From Alistipes sp. (GTDB lineage Bacteria; Bacteroidota; Bacteroidia; Bacteroidales; Rikenellaceae): a DNA stretch of 64,000 bases. The notes under the pieces are model-generated. The model did no database searches and had not been told where the DNA came from. It saw only the letters and a list, made by a program, of their open reading frames with translations. Where the stretch lies: NCBI GenBank assembly GCA_020026395.1, contig JAHHQM010000001.1, positions 62,001 to 126,000 of the forward strand, given 5' to 3'. The position numbers and the translations under genes are program-made. Numbering within the stretch: position 1 is the stretch's first letter; the number at the start of each line of letters is the position of its first letter. Below are positions 32,017-38,991 of the stretch, in pieces.

Positions 32017-33615
32017 ATGCGTCGTCTGGTCGTATTGTTTGTAGTACTGACGGGGTCTGTGTCGCTGGTTGCGGCACAGACCCGTTCGTCTTCTGCGGAG
32101 GAGTTTCAGAAACTTTTCCGCGTTTTCCAATACATCTCCCGCATCTATGTCGATGAGGTCGATATGGCACCGCTGACCGAACGTGCCATTTTGGCGATGT
32201 TGGAGGAGCTGGATCCCCATTCGGCCTACATCGACCGCGAGGCGATGCGCGGCGTGGAGGAGGAGTTCGGCGGATCGTTCGACGGGATCGGCATCGAATT
32301 CGGCATTGTGCGCGATACGCTGCGGGTGGTGAATACCATCGCGGGAGGGCCAGCCGAGAAGGTGGGCATGCTGCCCGATGACCGCATTCTGAAAATCGAT
32401 ACGCTCGATGCCGTGGGTATCCGTCAGGGCGATGTGGCCAAGCACCTGCGCGGCGAACGCGGCACAAAGGTGCGGCTCGAGGTCAGACGCCCCGGCGAGC
32501 GGGAGTTGTTACAGTTTGTGGTGGAGCGCGACCGCATTCCGCTCCATACGGTCGATTGTGCCTATATGGCGACCGCGGATGTGGGGTATATCCGTCTGGC
32601 GCGATTCGGACGCACGACCTACGAGGAGCTGGTGGAAAATTACCGTCGTCTGAACCAGCCGCGGAAGATCATCCTCGACCTGCGCGGAAACGGAGGCGGA
32701 TTGTTGGATCAAGCAATCGAGGTGGCGGGGTTCTTCCTGCCGAAAAACAGCGAGGTGGTCTCGACCGAGGGACGTGCCATCCCCTCCACGACCTTCCGCA
32801 CGCAGTCGCGCGGCTATAATACCGACGGCGGGCTGGTGGTGCTGATTGACGAAAATTCGGCGTCGGCCTCGGAAATCGTCACGGGTGCGATTCAGGATTG
32901 GGATCGCGGCGTGGTCATTGGTCGTCAGAGTTTCGGCAAGGGTCTGGTGCAGCGTCAGATCGGATTGGGCGACGGATCGGCCATCCGCCTCACGATGGCA
33001 CGTTATCATACCCCCTCGGGGCGCGTCATCCAGCGTCCCTACGAAAACGGCCATCGTCGGGAGTATTACATCGACCATCTGCGCCGTTACGACGATCGGG
33101 TGGTGGATTCGCTCAATGCCTCGGCACCCGAATATTTCACCCTGCGCTACGGACGCAAGGTGCGTGGCGGTGGCGGAATCCGTCCCGACATTGTGATCGA
33201 GGCCGATACGGCGGGGCACAGCAAATATCTGGGTGAATTGGTGCGTCGCGGAGTGTTGCGCGAATTTGTGACCGACAAGGTGATGGCCGATCGCAAGGCC
33301 ATGGAGGAAAAATGGCCGACGGTCGAGAAATTTGTCGAAGGATTCGTTGTGGAAGATACGATGGTGGATCGTTTGACCGAATTTGCGCGGGGGCGTGATA
33401 TCAAACCCGATGCTCAAACGAGCGCCGATACGCGCCGCTGGATTTCGATCCGCATCAAAGCCCTCGCCGCACAATACTTATACGGTGCGGAGGGTTTTTA
33501 CCGGGTACTCAATGCGGAGGATGAGGCGACTTTCGGGGTGGCTTTGGAGGTGCTCCGAGACTGGGACGGCAGAGGCATGCGTATTTTGCAGGGCGGGCCG
33601 ATAACGAAAAAATAG
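32017..33615 (+). CDS. S41 family C-terminal processing protease
   Basis: 532 residues with a signal peptide (MRRLVVLFVVLTGSVSLVAAQ), so periplasmic. The N-terminal helical part leads to a PDZ domain at about 90-165 (GIGIEFGIVRDTLRVV, GMLPDDRILKID). The S41 catalytic core follows, with KIILDLRGNGGGLLDQA, the Ser in ENSASASEIVTGAIQD and the Lys in GRQSFGKGLVQ. CtpA-type enzymes cleave C-terminal tails of envelope proteins, often affecting peptidoglycan turnover; the substrate here is unknown. It is the last gene of the ettA-hisS-ctp series, with no clear terminator after it. Confidence 0.95.
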   Translation: MRRLVVLFVVLTGSVSLVAAQTRSSSAEEFQKLFRVFQYISRIYVDEVDMAPLTERAILAMLEELDPHSAYIDREAMRGVEEEFGGSFDGIGIEFGIVRDTLRVVNTIAGGPAEKVGMLPDDRILKIDTLDAVGIRQGDVAKHLRGERGTKVRLEVRRPGERELLQFVVERDRIPLHTVDCAYMATADVGYIRLARFGRTTYEELVENYRRLNQPRKIILDLRGNGGGLLDQAIEVAGFFLPKNSEVVSTEGRAIPSTTFRTQSRGYNTDGGLVVLIDENSASASEIVTGAIQDWDRGVVIGRQSFGKGLVQRQIGLGDGSAIRLTMARYHTPSGRVIQRPYENGHRREYYIDHLRRYDDRVVDSLNASAPEYFTLRYGRKVRGGGGIRPDIVIEADTAGHSKYLGELVRRGVLREFVTDKVMADRKAMEEKWPTVEKFVEGFVVEDTMVDRLTEFARGRDIKPDAQTSADTRRWISIRIKALAAQYLYGAEGFYRVLNAEDEATFGVALEVLRDWDGRGMRILQGGPITKK

Positions 33616-33733
33616 ACGAAACGCGGGCGGAGATCGTAAAATGTAGGAACAAATTCTTGGAAAAGCGGACTGAATTTTATAACTTCATATAGTATTACAA
33701 CCGCGGACTATTTTCCGTATAGATTTTTTAGTT

Positions 33734-34060
33734 ATGTTTTTAAACTCTAATGCACACCGGGAGGCCGAAGATCACGAAGAACGGCAGGTTCTCTCTAAAA
33801 CTGTGAAAGCGGGTCGCCGTACCTATTTTTTCGATGTTCGTGCCACACGTGCCGACGACTATTATTTGACGATTACCGAAAGCCGCAAGATGACGCAGGC
33901 CGATGGTTCGGTGACTTACAACCGTCACAAGATATTTTTGTATAAGGAAGACTTCTCCAAATTCGCTGATACGTTGCAGGAGGTCGTCGATTTCATCCGT
34001 CGTGAACGCCCCCAGGATGCCCATAAGGACGAGGCGGCACAGACCGAGGAAGACCTTTAG
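33734..34060 (+). CDS. PUR-alpha-like DNA/RNA-binding protein (DUF3276)
   Basis: A 108-residue small protein holding a single PUR repeat: SKTVKAGRRTYFFDVRATRADDYYLTITESRK followed by the helix EDFSKFADTLQEVVDFI; the strands-plus-helix order is that of PUR domains. Family knowledge: DUF3276/PUR proteins of Bacteroidetes and spirochaetes bind single-stranded nucleic acid as dimers. The acidic tail (DEAAQTEEDL) is probably disordered. No exact promoter box was found in the 118-base upstream gap; a strong hairpin terminator follows. Confidence 0.88.
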   Translation: MFLNSNAHREAEDHEERQVLSKTVKAGRRTYFFDVRATRADDYYLTITESRKMTQADGSVTYNRHKIFLYKEDFSKFADTLQEVVDFIRRERPQDAHKDEAAQTEEDL

Positions 34061-34082
34061 ATAAGTTTTTTGAAATCAACGC

Positions 34083-34126
34083 GATCCCGCCCTTGGTTCT
34101 TTTTTCGAGGAACGATGGGCGGGATC
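34083..34126 (+). terminator. Intrinsic terminator after the PUR-domain gene
   Basis: GATCCCGCCC (34083-34092) pairs with GGGCGGGATC (34117-34126), with further pairing of GGTTC and GAAC-type bases inside, then a run of eight T. The T-run is directly followed by the -7 box of the next gene. Confidence 0.83.
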
Positions 34127-34138
34127 ACTTTTTTTTGG

Positions 34139-34146
34139 TATCTTTG
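34139..34146 (+). promoter_or_regulatory. -7 box for the DUF368-aroE operon
   Basis: TATCTTTG immediately after the T-tract of the preceding terminator, with a leader of about 50 bases. Confidence 0.62.
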
Positions 34147-34198
34147 CCCGATTGCATAACCGAACCCGACTTGGAAAGAGTCGGATAAAGAGCTGAAT

Positions 34199-35140
34199 AT
34201 GAATTTTACCAAAACCCTCATTCTGGCACTTAAAGGGTGTGCCATGGGTATGGCTGATGTCGTACCGGGCGTATCGGGCGGAACGATCGCCTTTATTTCG
34301 GGAATCTACGAAGAACTGATCGCCTCGATCCGTAACCTTGACCTTACGGCACTCAAAGATCTGCTGCACGGACGTTTCCGCCTTTTCTGGCACCATGTAA
34401 ACGGCAGTTTCCTGTTGCCCGTGTTGTGTGGTGTGGCCTTCTCGATCCTTTCGCTGGCAAAGGTCATGACCTTCCTTCTGGAATATTACCCCATTCAAAT
34501 CTGGTCGTTCTTCTTCGGACTGATCATCGCTTCGGCCTTTTTGGTGGCCAAGCAGATTTCGAAATGGAACTGGTCGTCGGTGCTGATGGCCGTTGTGGGA
34601 GTGGCCGTCGCGTGGTGGATCACGGTGGCATCGCCTGCCGAAACGCCCAACGACTGGTGGTTCGTCATGCTGTCGGGTGCCATTGCCATCTGCGCCATGA
34701 TCCTGCCGGGTATCTCGGGTGCGTTTATCCTGCTCCTGCTCGGTAAATACCAATACATCATGTTGGCGGTGGGTAATCTGGATATTCCCGTCATGGTCAT
34801 CTTTATGGCGGGTGCGGGTGCCGGTATCATCGCTTTCTCGCATCTTTTGTCGTGGCTTTTGAAGGAACATCACGACCCGACGATCGCCCTTCTGATGGGT
34901 TTCATGTTGGGTTCGCTCAATAAAGTATGGCCGTGGAAGGAGACCATCACCTCGATCGTTGATAAGCACGGCAAGGTGATCCCCGTCCTTCAGGAGAACA
35001 TCACCCCCAATCAGTTCGAAGCGCTGACGGGTGCGGATTCCTGCCTGTTGCAGGGTATTTCGCTCTGCGTCGTGGGACTCTTCACGATCTACGCCATCGA
35101 GCTGGCCGCACGCATCCTGCTTAAAAAACGCGGACAATGA
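34199..35140 (+). CDS. DUF368 family undecaprenyl phosphate translocase (PopT-like)
   Basis: A 313-residue polytopic membrane protein, about eight helices. The family hallmark is repeated: GMADVVPGVSGGTIAF near residue 20 and AMILPGISGAFILLLLG in the second half, a duplicated PGxSG motif. DUF368 proteins have been shown to help recycle undecaprenyl phosphate across the cytoplasmic membrane. That lipid is needed for peptidoglycan and polysaccharide synthesis; uppS, which makes its precursor, is elsewhere in the window at 58 kb. The stop overlaps the aroE start by four bases (ATGA), so the two are translationally coupled. Confidence 0.92.
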   Translation: MNFTKTLILALKGCAMGMADVVPGVSGGTIAFISGIYEELIASIRNLDLTALKDLLHGRFRLFWHHVNGSFLLPVLCGVAFSILSLAKVMTFLLEYYPIQIWSFFFGLIIASAFLVAKQISKWNWSSVLMAVVGVAVAWWITVASPAETPNDWWFVMLSGAIAICAMILPGISGAFILLLLGKYQYIMLAVGNLDIPVMVIFMAGAGAGIIAFSHLLSWLLKEHHDPTIALLMGFMLGSLNKVWPWKETITSIVDKHGKVIPVLQENITPNQFEALTGADSCLLQGISLCVVGLFTIYAIELAARILLKKRGQ

Positions 35141-35874
35141 GACGTTTCGGATTGATCGGCCGTACGCTTGCCCATTCCTTTTCGAGGGAGTATTTCACCC
35201 GTAAATTCGAGCGGGAACACCTCTCGGATTGCGTTTATGAGCTTTACGAACTGCTCCGTGTGGAGGATGTGCTTGCACTTTTGAAGGAGCATCCCGATTT
35301 GGAGGGACTGAACGTGACGATCCCCTACAAACAGCAGGTGATTCCGTTGTTGGACGAGGTGTCGTTCGAAGCGCAGAACATCGGCGCGGTGAACTGCATC
35401 CGTCGGATGAAGGACGGCCGTCTGGTGGGCTACAACACCGACATCGAGGGACTTCGTATGTCGCTCGGACACCTGTTGCAGGGCGCACAACCCGACGAGG
35501 CGCTGGTCTTGGGTACGGGCGGTGCATCGCAGGCCGTGCAGTATGCCCTGGCAGAGCAGGGAATCGGTTATCAGCTGGTTTCGCGCGACGAGATGCGCGG
35601 AAATTACACCTATGACAATCTGCCCGTTGAGGTGGTCGAGGCGAGCCATCTGGTGATCAACGCCACACCCGTGGGTACATGGCCAGATGTGGAGGACGCC
35701 CCGCGAATTCCCTATGCTTACCTCACGCCCGATCATTATCTGCTGGACTTGGTTTATAATCCCGAGGTGACGACCTTCCTCGATTACGGCATGCAACGCG
35801 GTGCGCACGTCCTGAACGGACTCATGATGCTCGAAGTGCAGGCCGAAGCGGCTTGGCGTATCTGGAATGAATAA
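35137..35874 (+). CDS. aroE: Shikimate dehydrogenase
   Basis: A 245-residue NADP-dependent enzyme reducing 3-dehydroshikimate to shikimate in aromatic amino-acid synthesis. The substrate-binding N-terminal domain has LIGRTLAHSFSREYF and GLNVTIPYKQQVIP, including the catalytic Lys of NVTIPYK, and GAVNCIRR. The nucleotide-binding domain has LGTGGASQAVQYAL, and NATPVGTWPD follows. It is slightly shorter than E. coli AroE (272). It is coupled to DUF368 through an ATGA overlap and ends in a perfect terminator. Confidence 0.95.
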   Translation: MRRFGLIGRTLAHSFSREYFTRKFEREHLSDCVYELYELLRVEDVLALLKEHPDLEGLNVTIPYKQQVIPLLDEVSFEAQNIGAVNCIRRMKDGRLVGYNTDIEGLRMSLGHLLQGAQPDEALVLGTGGASQAVQYALAEQGIGYQLVSRDEMRGNYTYDNLPVEVVEASHLVINATPVGTWPDVEDAPRIPYAYLTPDHYLLDLVYNPEVTTFLDYGMQRGAHVLNGLMMLEVQAEAAWRIWNE

Positions 35875-35898
35875 AAAAGGCAGGGTTTTACATAAAAA

Positions 35899-35924
35899 GG
35901 GAGGCATCCGAAAAGATGCCTCCC
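35899..35924. terminator. Bidirectional intrinsic terminator
   Basis: GGGAGGCATC (35899-35908) pairs with GATGCCTCCC (35915-35924), followed by TTTGTTTT. It is shared by aroE and the convergent BACON lipoprotein gene. Confidence 0.87.
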
Positions 35925-35949
35925 TTTGTTTTGATCAATCCCTAAAGGA

Positions 35950-37968
35950 TTAACGGATGTGCTTGCCTGCAGCCTCGGCCTTGGCCTGCATGGCCTCGGT
36001 GTAAGCTTTGCGGCTCTTGTTGAACGTAAGCTCCTTCTTGAAGTTGGCAACCTTTGCATCCTCGGCCATGATGCTCTTCTGATGGGTGGGAGTCGACATC
36101 GAGACGGGCTTTGAGGTAGGGGTGCTGGGGTTGGGGTACTTCTCGACAAACTCCTTGGGATCGCTTACCTGGTCGGCCTTGGCCGTTACGGGAGCACCAC
36201 GGAAGAGTTTGGTGATGCGGCCTTCCTGATCGACGGCAAAGGCAATGCCGACAACGGGCAGGTCGTAGGGGGCACGCAGGATCGAGTAGGGAGGCGTCAC
36301 CTTGGTCGGGCCGAAGCGGTCGATTACCATGGTGATGATCTCCTCGTCGGTGAGCGAATCGGCCTCTTTCTGGGTCATAAACGACGAGTAGAAGGTCGTA
36401 CCCTCATCGAAGATGAAATCAACGGGGATAAATACGGCTCCGTCTTTGGCCATGTTCTTGTAACCGGGATCAAGCTCGGCAACAGCCATCGAATCGTAGA
36501 ATTTGGCGTAGTTCAGTGCGGCGCGGGCATCGGAAGGAACAGCCTTGGCCGTGGTGAATCGTTTCTCGAAGAGCTGGGTGGTGATGGCACCGCTGTAATA
36601 ACCGAATGCGTATACGCGATATTCGGTTTCGGGGCTCAGGCCTCTCATGTCGGCCTCGAAGGGCCCCGTCACGGGGTCGGTGACCATCGACATCAGGAAC
36701 TGGGACAGTTCTTCGTCCGTAAGGCCTTTGATCTGCTCGGTCGAAACACCCACCATGGCAAACGGATCTTCGTTCGAAGGCATGATCATCACCTTGGCCG
36801 TGTAGGGCGTGATGTCCGAGATCTGGATGTCGATCACGTTGTTTGAAGGGGGTACATCACCCGTCTTGACGCGTACGAACTGCACATCGGATTTCATAAA
36901 GGCGGTCTTCTCATCGACGGCATAGGCATAAGCCACATAGGTGCGGTTGGCCAGTTTGTCGGTCGACCATACGCACTCGCCACTGGTAGCCATCATGCTG
37001 ACGATCGATTCGGGCGTCTCGTCGAACATCAGATAGAGGGTGACGGCCTGATACCAATCCTCCTCGATGCGGGTGATGATCTGCTCGTCGGTGGCATCGT
37101 CGGGGAACTCGATCACGTCGTACGAATACATGCCTTCGTAGTTGATCGGTTTGATGTCGAGATCGACCGTTATACCCTTGGCCGTGGCGGCGATGTCAAA
37201 TTTGATCTCCTCCTTTTTGACGGGAGTCGTCTCGAATTCGACACGGGTAATCTCGGTCAGCTGTTCGTATTCGGGAAGGGATACACCATATACATAAGTC
37301 GTGTATTTCTTGCCCGGAACAAGACCTTCAACGGGGTAGAGCTCCTGATCGCCCATGGCCGTGTTCGATTCCATGAGTTCGCCGAAGGGAACTTCGAAAT
37401 CGGCTGCCATCTGCTCGAAGTAGCGTTTGTCGTTGGCAACGAGCTCCTTATTGTCGGGAAACATATTGACCATGTCCGTGTAGAAGGTCATCACCACATA
37501 ACGCATCTCCTTGTCTTTGGGCGTGATATTGAAGTGAACGCTCATCTCGGAGGTGTCCATCAGCTGGACTTCGATCTCCTTGGGAGCGGCGGCAGCCTGG
37601 TTTACCGTCAGACGAGCGTCGGCGGCTTTGGGGTAGCTGACCGTAAATTCAAAAGTGCGGGCTTCGGTCGTTTGGTTCTTTGCGACAGTGACCGTAATCT
37701 GGTTGTCGGCGACGGTTGCGGTGAGCCATTCGGGAGTCTCGGCGGGAGAAAGTGTCAGTTCGCCCGCTTCGGACGGATTTTCGATGGTGTAATTGACCGT
37801 AAATTCACCACCGACAGCTTCGGCCTCCACGGCGGAAGATGCCAATTTGATGACGGGAACCTCCTCCGTCGGCGGAGTGGGAGGCAGTACTTCGTCGTCA
37901 TCACTACAGCTTACAAAGCCGAATGAACACATGGAAATGAACAATGCGAACAAAAAAATCTTTTTCAT
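35950..37968 (-). CDS. BACON-domain lipoprotein
   Basis: 672 residues. MKKIFLFALFISMCSFGFVSC is a lipoprotein signal (lipobox FVSC), then an acidic/Pro-rich spacer (SDDDEVLPPTPPTEEVP). A BACON-type beta-sandwich follows at about 40-126 (VGGEFTVNYTIENPS, PEWLTATVADNQITVTVAKN, RTFEFTVSYP). Two or more fibronectin-III-like repeats come next, marked by EYRVYAFGYYSG and KKYTTYVYGVSLPE type strands and repeated MVTDPVTGPFEADMRGLSP-like turns. BACON domains are thought to bind carbohydrate or mucin. The C-terminus is Lys/Ala-rich. It is probably surface-exposed; no hydrolase domain was recognised. Confidence 0.85.
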   Translation of the reverse strand: MKKIFLFALFISMCSFGFVSCSDDDEVLPPTPPTEEVPVIKLASSAVEAEAVGGEFTVNYTIENPSEAGELTLSPAETPEWLTATVADNQITVTVAKNQTTEARTFEFTVSYPKAADARLTVNQAAAAPKEIEVQLMDTSEMSVHFNITPKDKEMRYVVMTFYTDMVNMFPDNKELVANDKRYFEQMAADFEVPFGELMESNTAMGDQELYPVEGLVPGKKYTTYVYGVSLPEYEQLTEITRVEFETTPVKKEEIKFDIAATAKGITVDLDIKPINYEGMYSYDVIEFPDDATDEQIITRIEEDWYQAVTLYLMFDETPESIVSMMATSGECVWSTDKLANRTYVAYAYAVDEKTAFMKSDVQFVRVKTGDVPPSNNVIDIQISDITPYTAKVMIMPSNEDPFAMVGVSTEQIKGLTDEELSQFLMSMVTDPVTGPFEADMRGLSPETEYRVYAFGYYSGAITTQLFEKRFTTAKAVPSDARAALNYAKFYDSMAVAELDPGYKNMAKDGAVFIPVDFIFDEGTTFYSSFMTQKEADSLTDEEIITMVIDRFGPTKVTPPYSILRAPYDLPVVGIAFAVDQEGRITKLFRGAPVTAKADQVSDPKEFVEKYPNPSTPTSKPVSMSTPTHQKSIMAEDAKVANFKKELTFNKSRKAYTEAMQAKAEAAGKHIR

Positions 37969-38102
37969 AAAGCTAAATAAAAAAGTTTGTTAATAGGTTG
38001 AGTTATTGGTTGTGATAAACTTTGGGGCAGAAGAGCCCTTTGGATCGGCTTATCAAATCAAAATTAAGAAATTCGTTTCAAACAAGCAAGTGTTTTATCG
38101 CT

Positions 38103-38110
38103 CAAATTTA
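38103..38110 (-). promoter_or_regulatory. Possible -7 box for the BACON lipoprotein gene
   Basis: The reverse strand reads TAAATTTG, a consensus match, leaving a leader of about 130 bases. The region is AT-rich, so chance matches are likely. Confidence 0.35.
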
Positions 38111-38214
38111 ACAAGATAGACCCCAAAACGAATAACCGATTTTCGTAAAAACCGCAAATAAATTTAACCTTTGAAGTTTGGCGTTTGAAAAATTAGCGGA
38201 GTGTAAGAAAAAAT

Positions 38215-38247
38215 AAAGGACATCTTTCAGAAAGCAAGATGTCCTTT
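38215..38247. terminator. Perfect hairpin, terminator copy linked to the trxA-tail remnant
   Basis: AAAGGACATCTT (38215-38226) pairs perfectly with AAGATGTCCTTT (38236-38247), with a T-run on the plus strand and an A-rich flank giving T on the minus strand. It is a paralogous copy of the trxA terminator, and better paired than it. Confidence 0.78.
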
Positions 38248-38278
38248 TTTTGCGGAGGAAAGATCCGTCACGGAGAAA

Positions 38279-38423
38279 TTAGAGCGAGTCCTTCAATTTA
38301 GCCCTCAGATCGTCCTTCGGGCATGCGCCGACCGACGATCCGCAACTTTTTAGCGGGCGCTGATCGCTGTTTCCCTCTGCGATTCTATTTTTTTTGTCCT
38401 GTTCTTTTTTTGAACCATTTCAT
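38279..38423 (-). pseudogene. Frameshifted small ORF ending in a trxA C-terminal copy
   Basis: From ATG at 38423 the frame reads MKWFKKRTGQKK and stops at 38385. In the adjacent frame the sequence continues through RPLKSCGSSVGACPKDD and LRAKLKDSL to a stop at 38279. The last 17 residues match the thioredoxin C-terminus in this window (VGACSKDDLKAKLEKLF). The two frames meet at a run of eight A (T at 38388-38395 on the plus strand); removing one base would join them into a 47-residue protein. It may be a decayed duplicate fused to other sequence, or a small gene decoded through slippage on the A8 run. A TATCTTTA box at 38454-38461 lies upstream. Confidence 0.5.
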
Positions 38424-38577
38424 GATGATGGGAGCAAGTATTCCGCATCAACGTAAAGATACAAAAAAATATAATCTGAAAGTTTTTTGAAATGATTCTT
38501 TGTTAGGTTGTTAGGATGGTTTTTGGTGCGTGTCGGTAATAGGTATTCGCACGGCTTTTCGCAGACACGGGTGAAAA

Positions 38578-38612
38578 AAAAAGACACCTTGCTTTCTGCA
38601 AGATGTCCTTTT
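38578..38612 (-). terminator. Intrinsic terminator of trxA
   Basis: AAAAAGACACCTTGC (38578-38592) pairs with GCAAGATGTCCTTTT (38598-38612) with two mismatches; A-rich flank on the plus strand gives the T-run on the minus strand. Confidence 0.72.
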
Positions 38613-38643
38613 TTTGCGGACGGAAAAATCCGCCTCGGAGGAA

Positions 38644-38958
38644 TTAGAACAATTTCTCCAATTTAGCTTTCAGATCGTCCTTCGAGCAAGCGCCGACCTG
38701 CTTGTCAACCAGTTCGCCGTTCTTCAGGAAGATGATCGTCGGGATGTTACGAACGCCATATTTCATCGTGATGTCGTCGTTGTCCTCTACGTTGCATTTG
38801 CCGATTACGGCGCGATCACCGTACTCTGCGGCCAATTCGTCAACGATGGGAGCCATCATGCGGCAGGGACCGCACCACTCTGCCCAAAAATCAACTACCA
38901 TAGGTTTACCCTGTGCTACGAGTTCGTCGAAGTTAGCCTGTTTAATTTCAAGTGCCAT
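38644..38958 (-). CDS. trxA: Thioredoxin
   Basis: A 104-residue cytoplasmic disulfide reductase. The active site is intact: VVDFWAEWCGPCRMMAPIV with the CGPC redox motif. The cis-Pro loop is present (GVRNIPTIIFLKNGELVD). The C-terminus (VGACSKDDLKAKLEKLF) is the part duplicated about 365 bases downstream. It follows dnaE by 33 bases on the same strand with no TAnnTTTG box in the gap, so it probably shares the dnaE transcript. Confidence 0.97.
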   Translation of the reverse strand: MALEIKQANFDELVAQGKPMVVDFWAEWCGPCRMMAPIVDELAAEYGDRAVIGKCNVEDNDDITMKYGVRNIPTIIFLKNGELVDKQVGACSKDDLKAKLEKLF

Positions 38959-38991
38959 AGTTTTCTAATGTTTTAAAGTGTTAGTAATGAG

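Larger units (their letters stand above)
37969..38643. other. Long intergenic gap between trxA and the BACON lipoprotein gene
   Basis: 675 bases with no intact gene. It holds a possible -7 box for the lipoprotein gene (38103-38110), a perfect hairpin (38215-38247), a degenerate copy of the trxA 3' end with that hairpin (38234-38333), a small frameshifted frame (38279-38423), AT-rich sequence to about 38510, and the trxA terminator (38578-38612). Confidence 0.8.
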
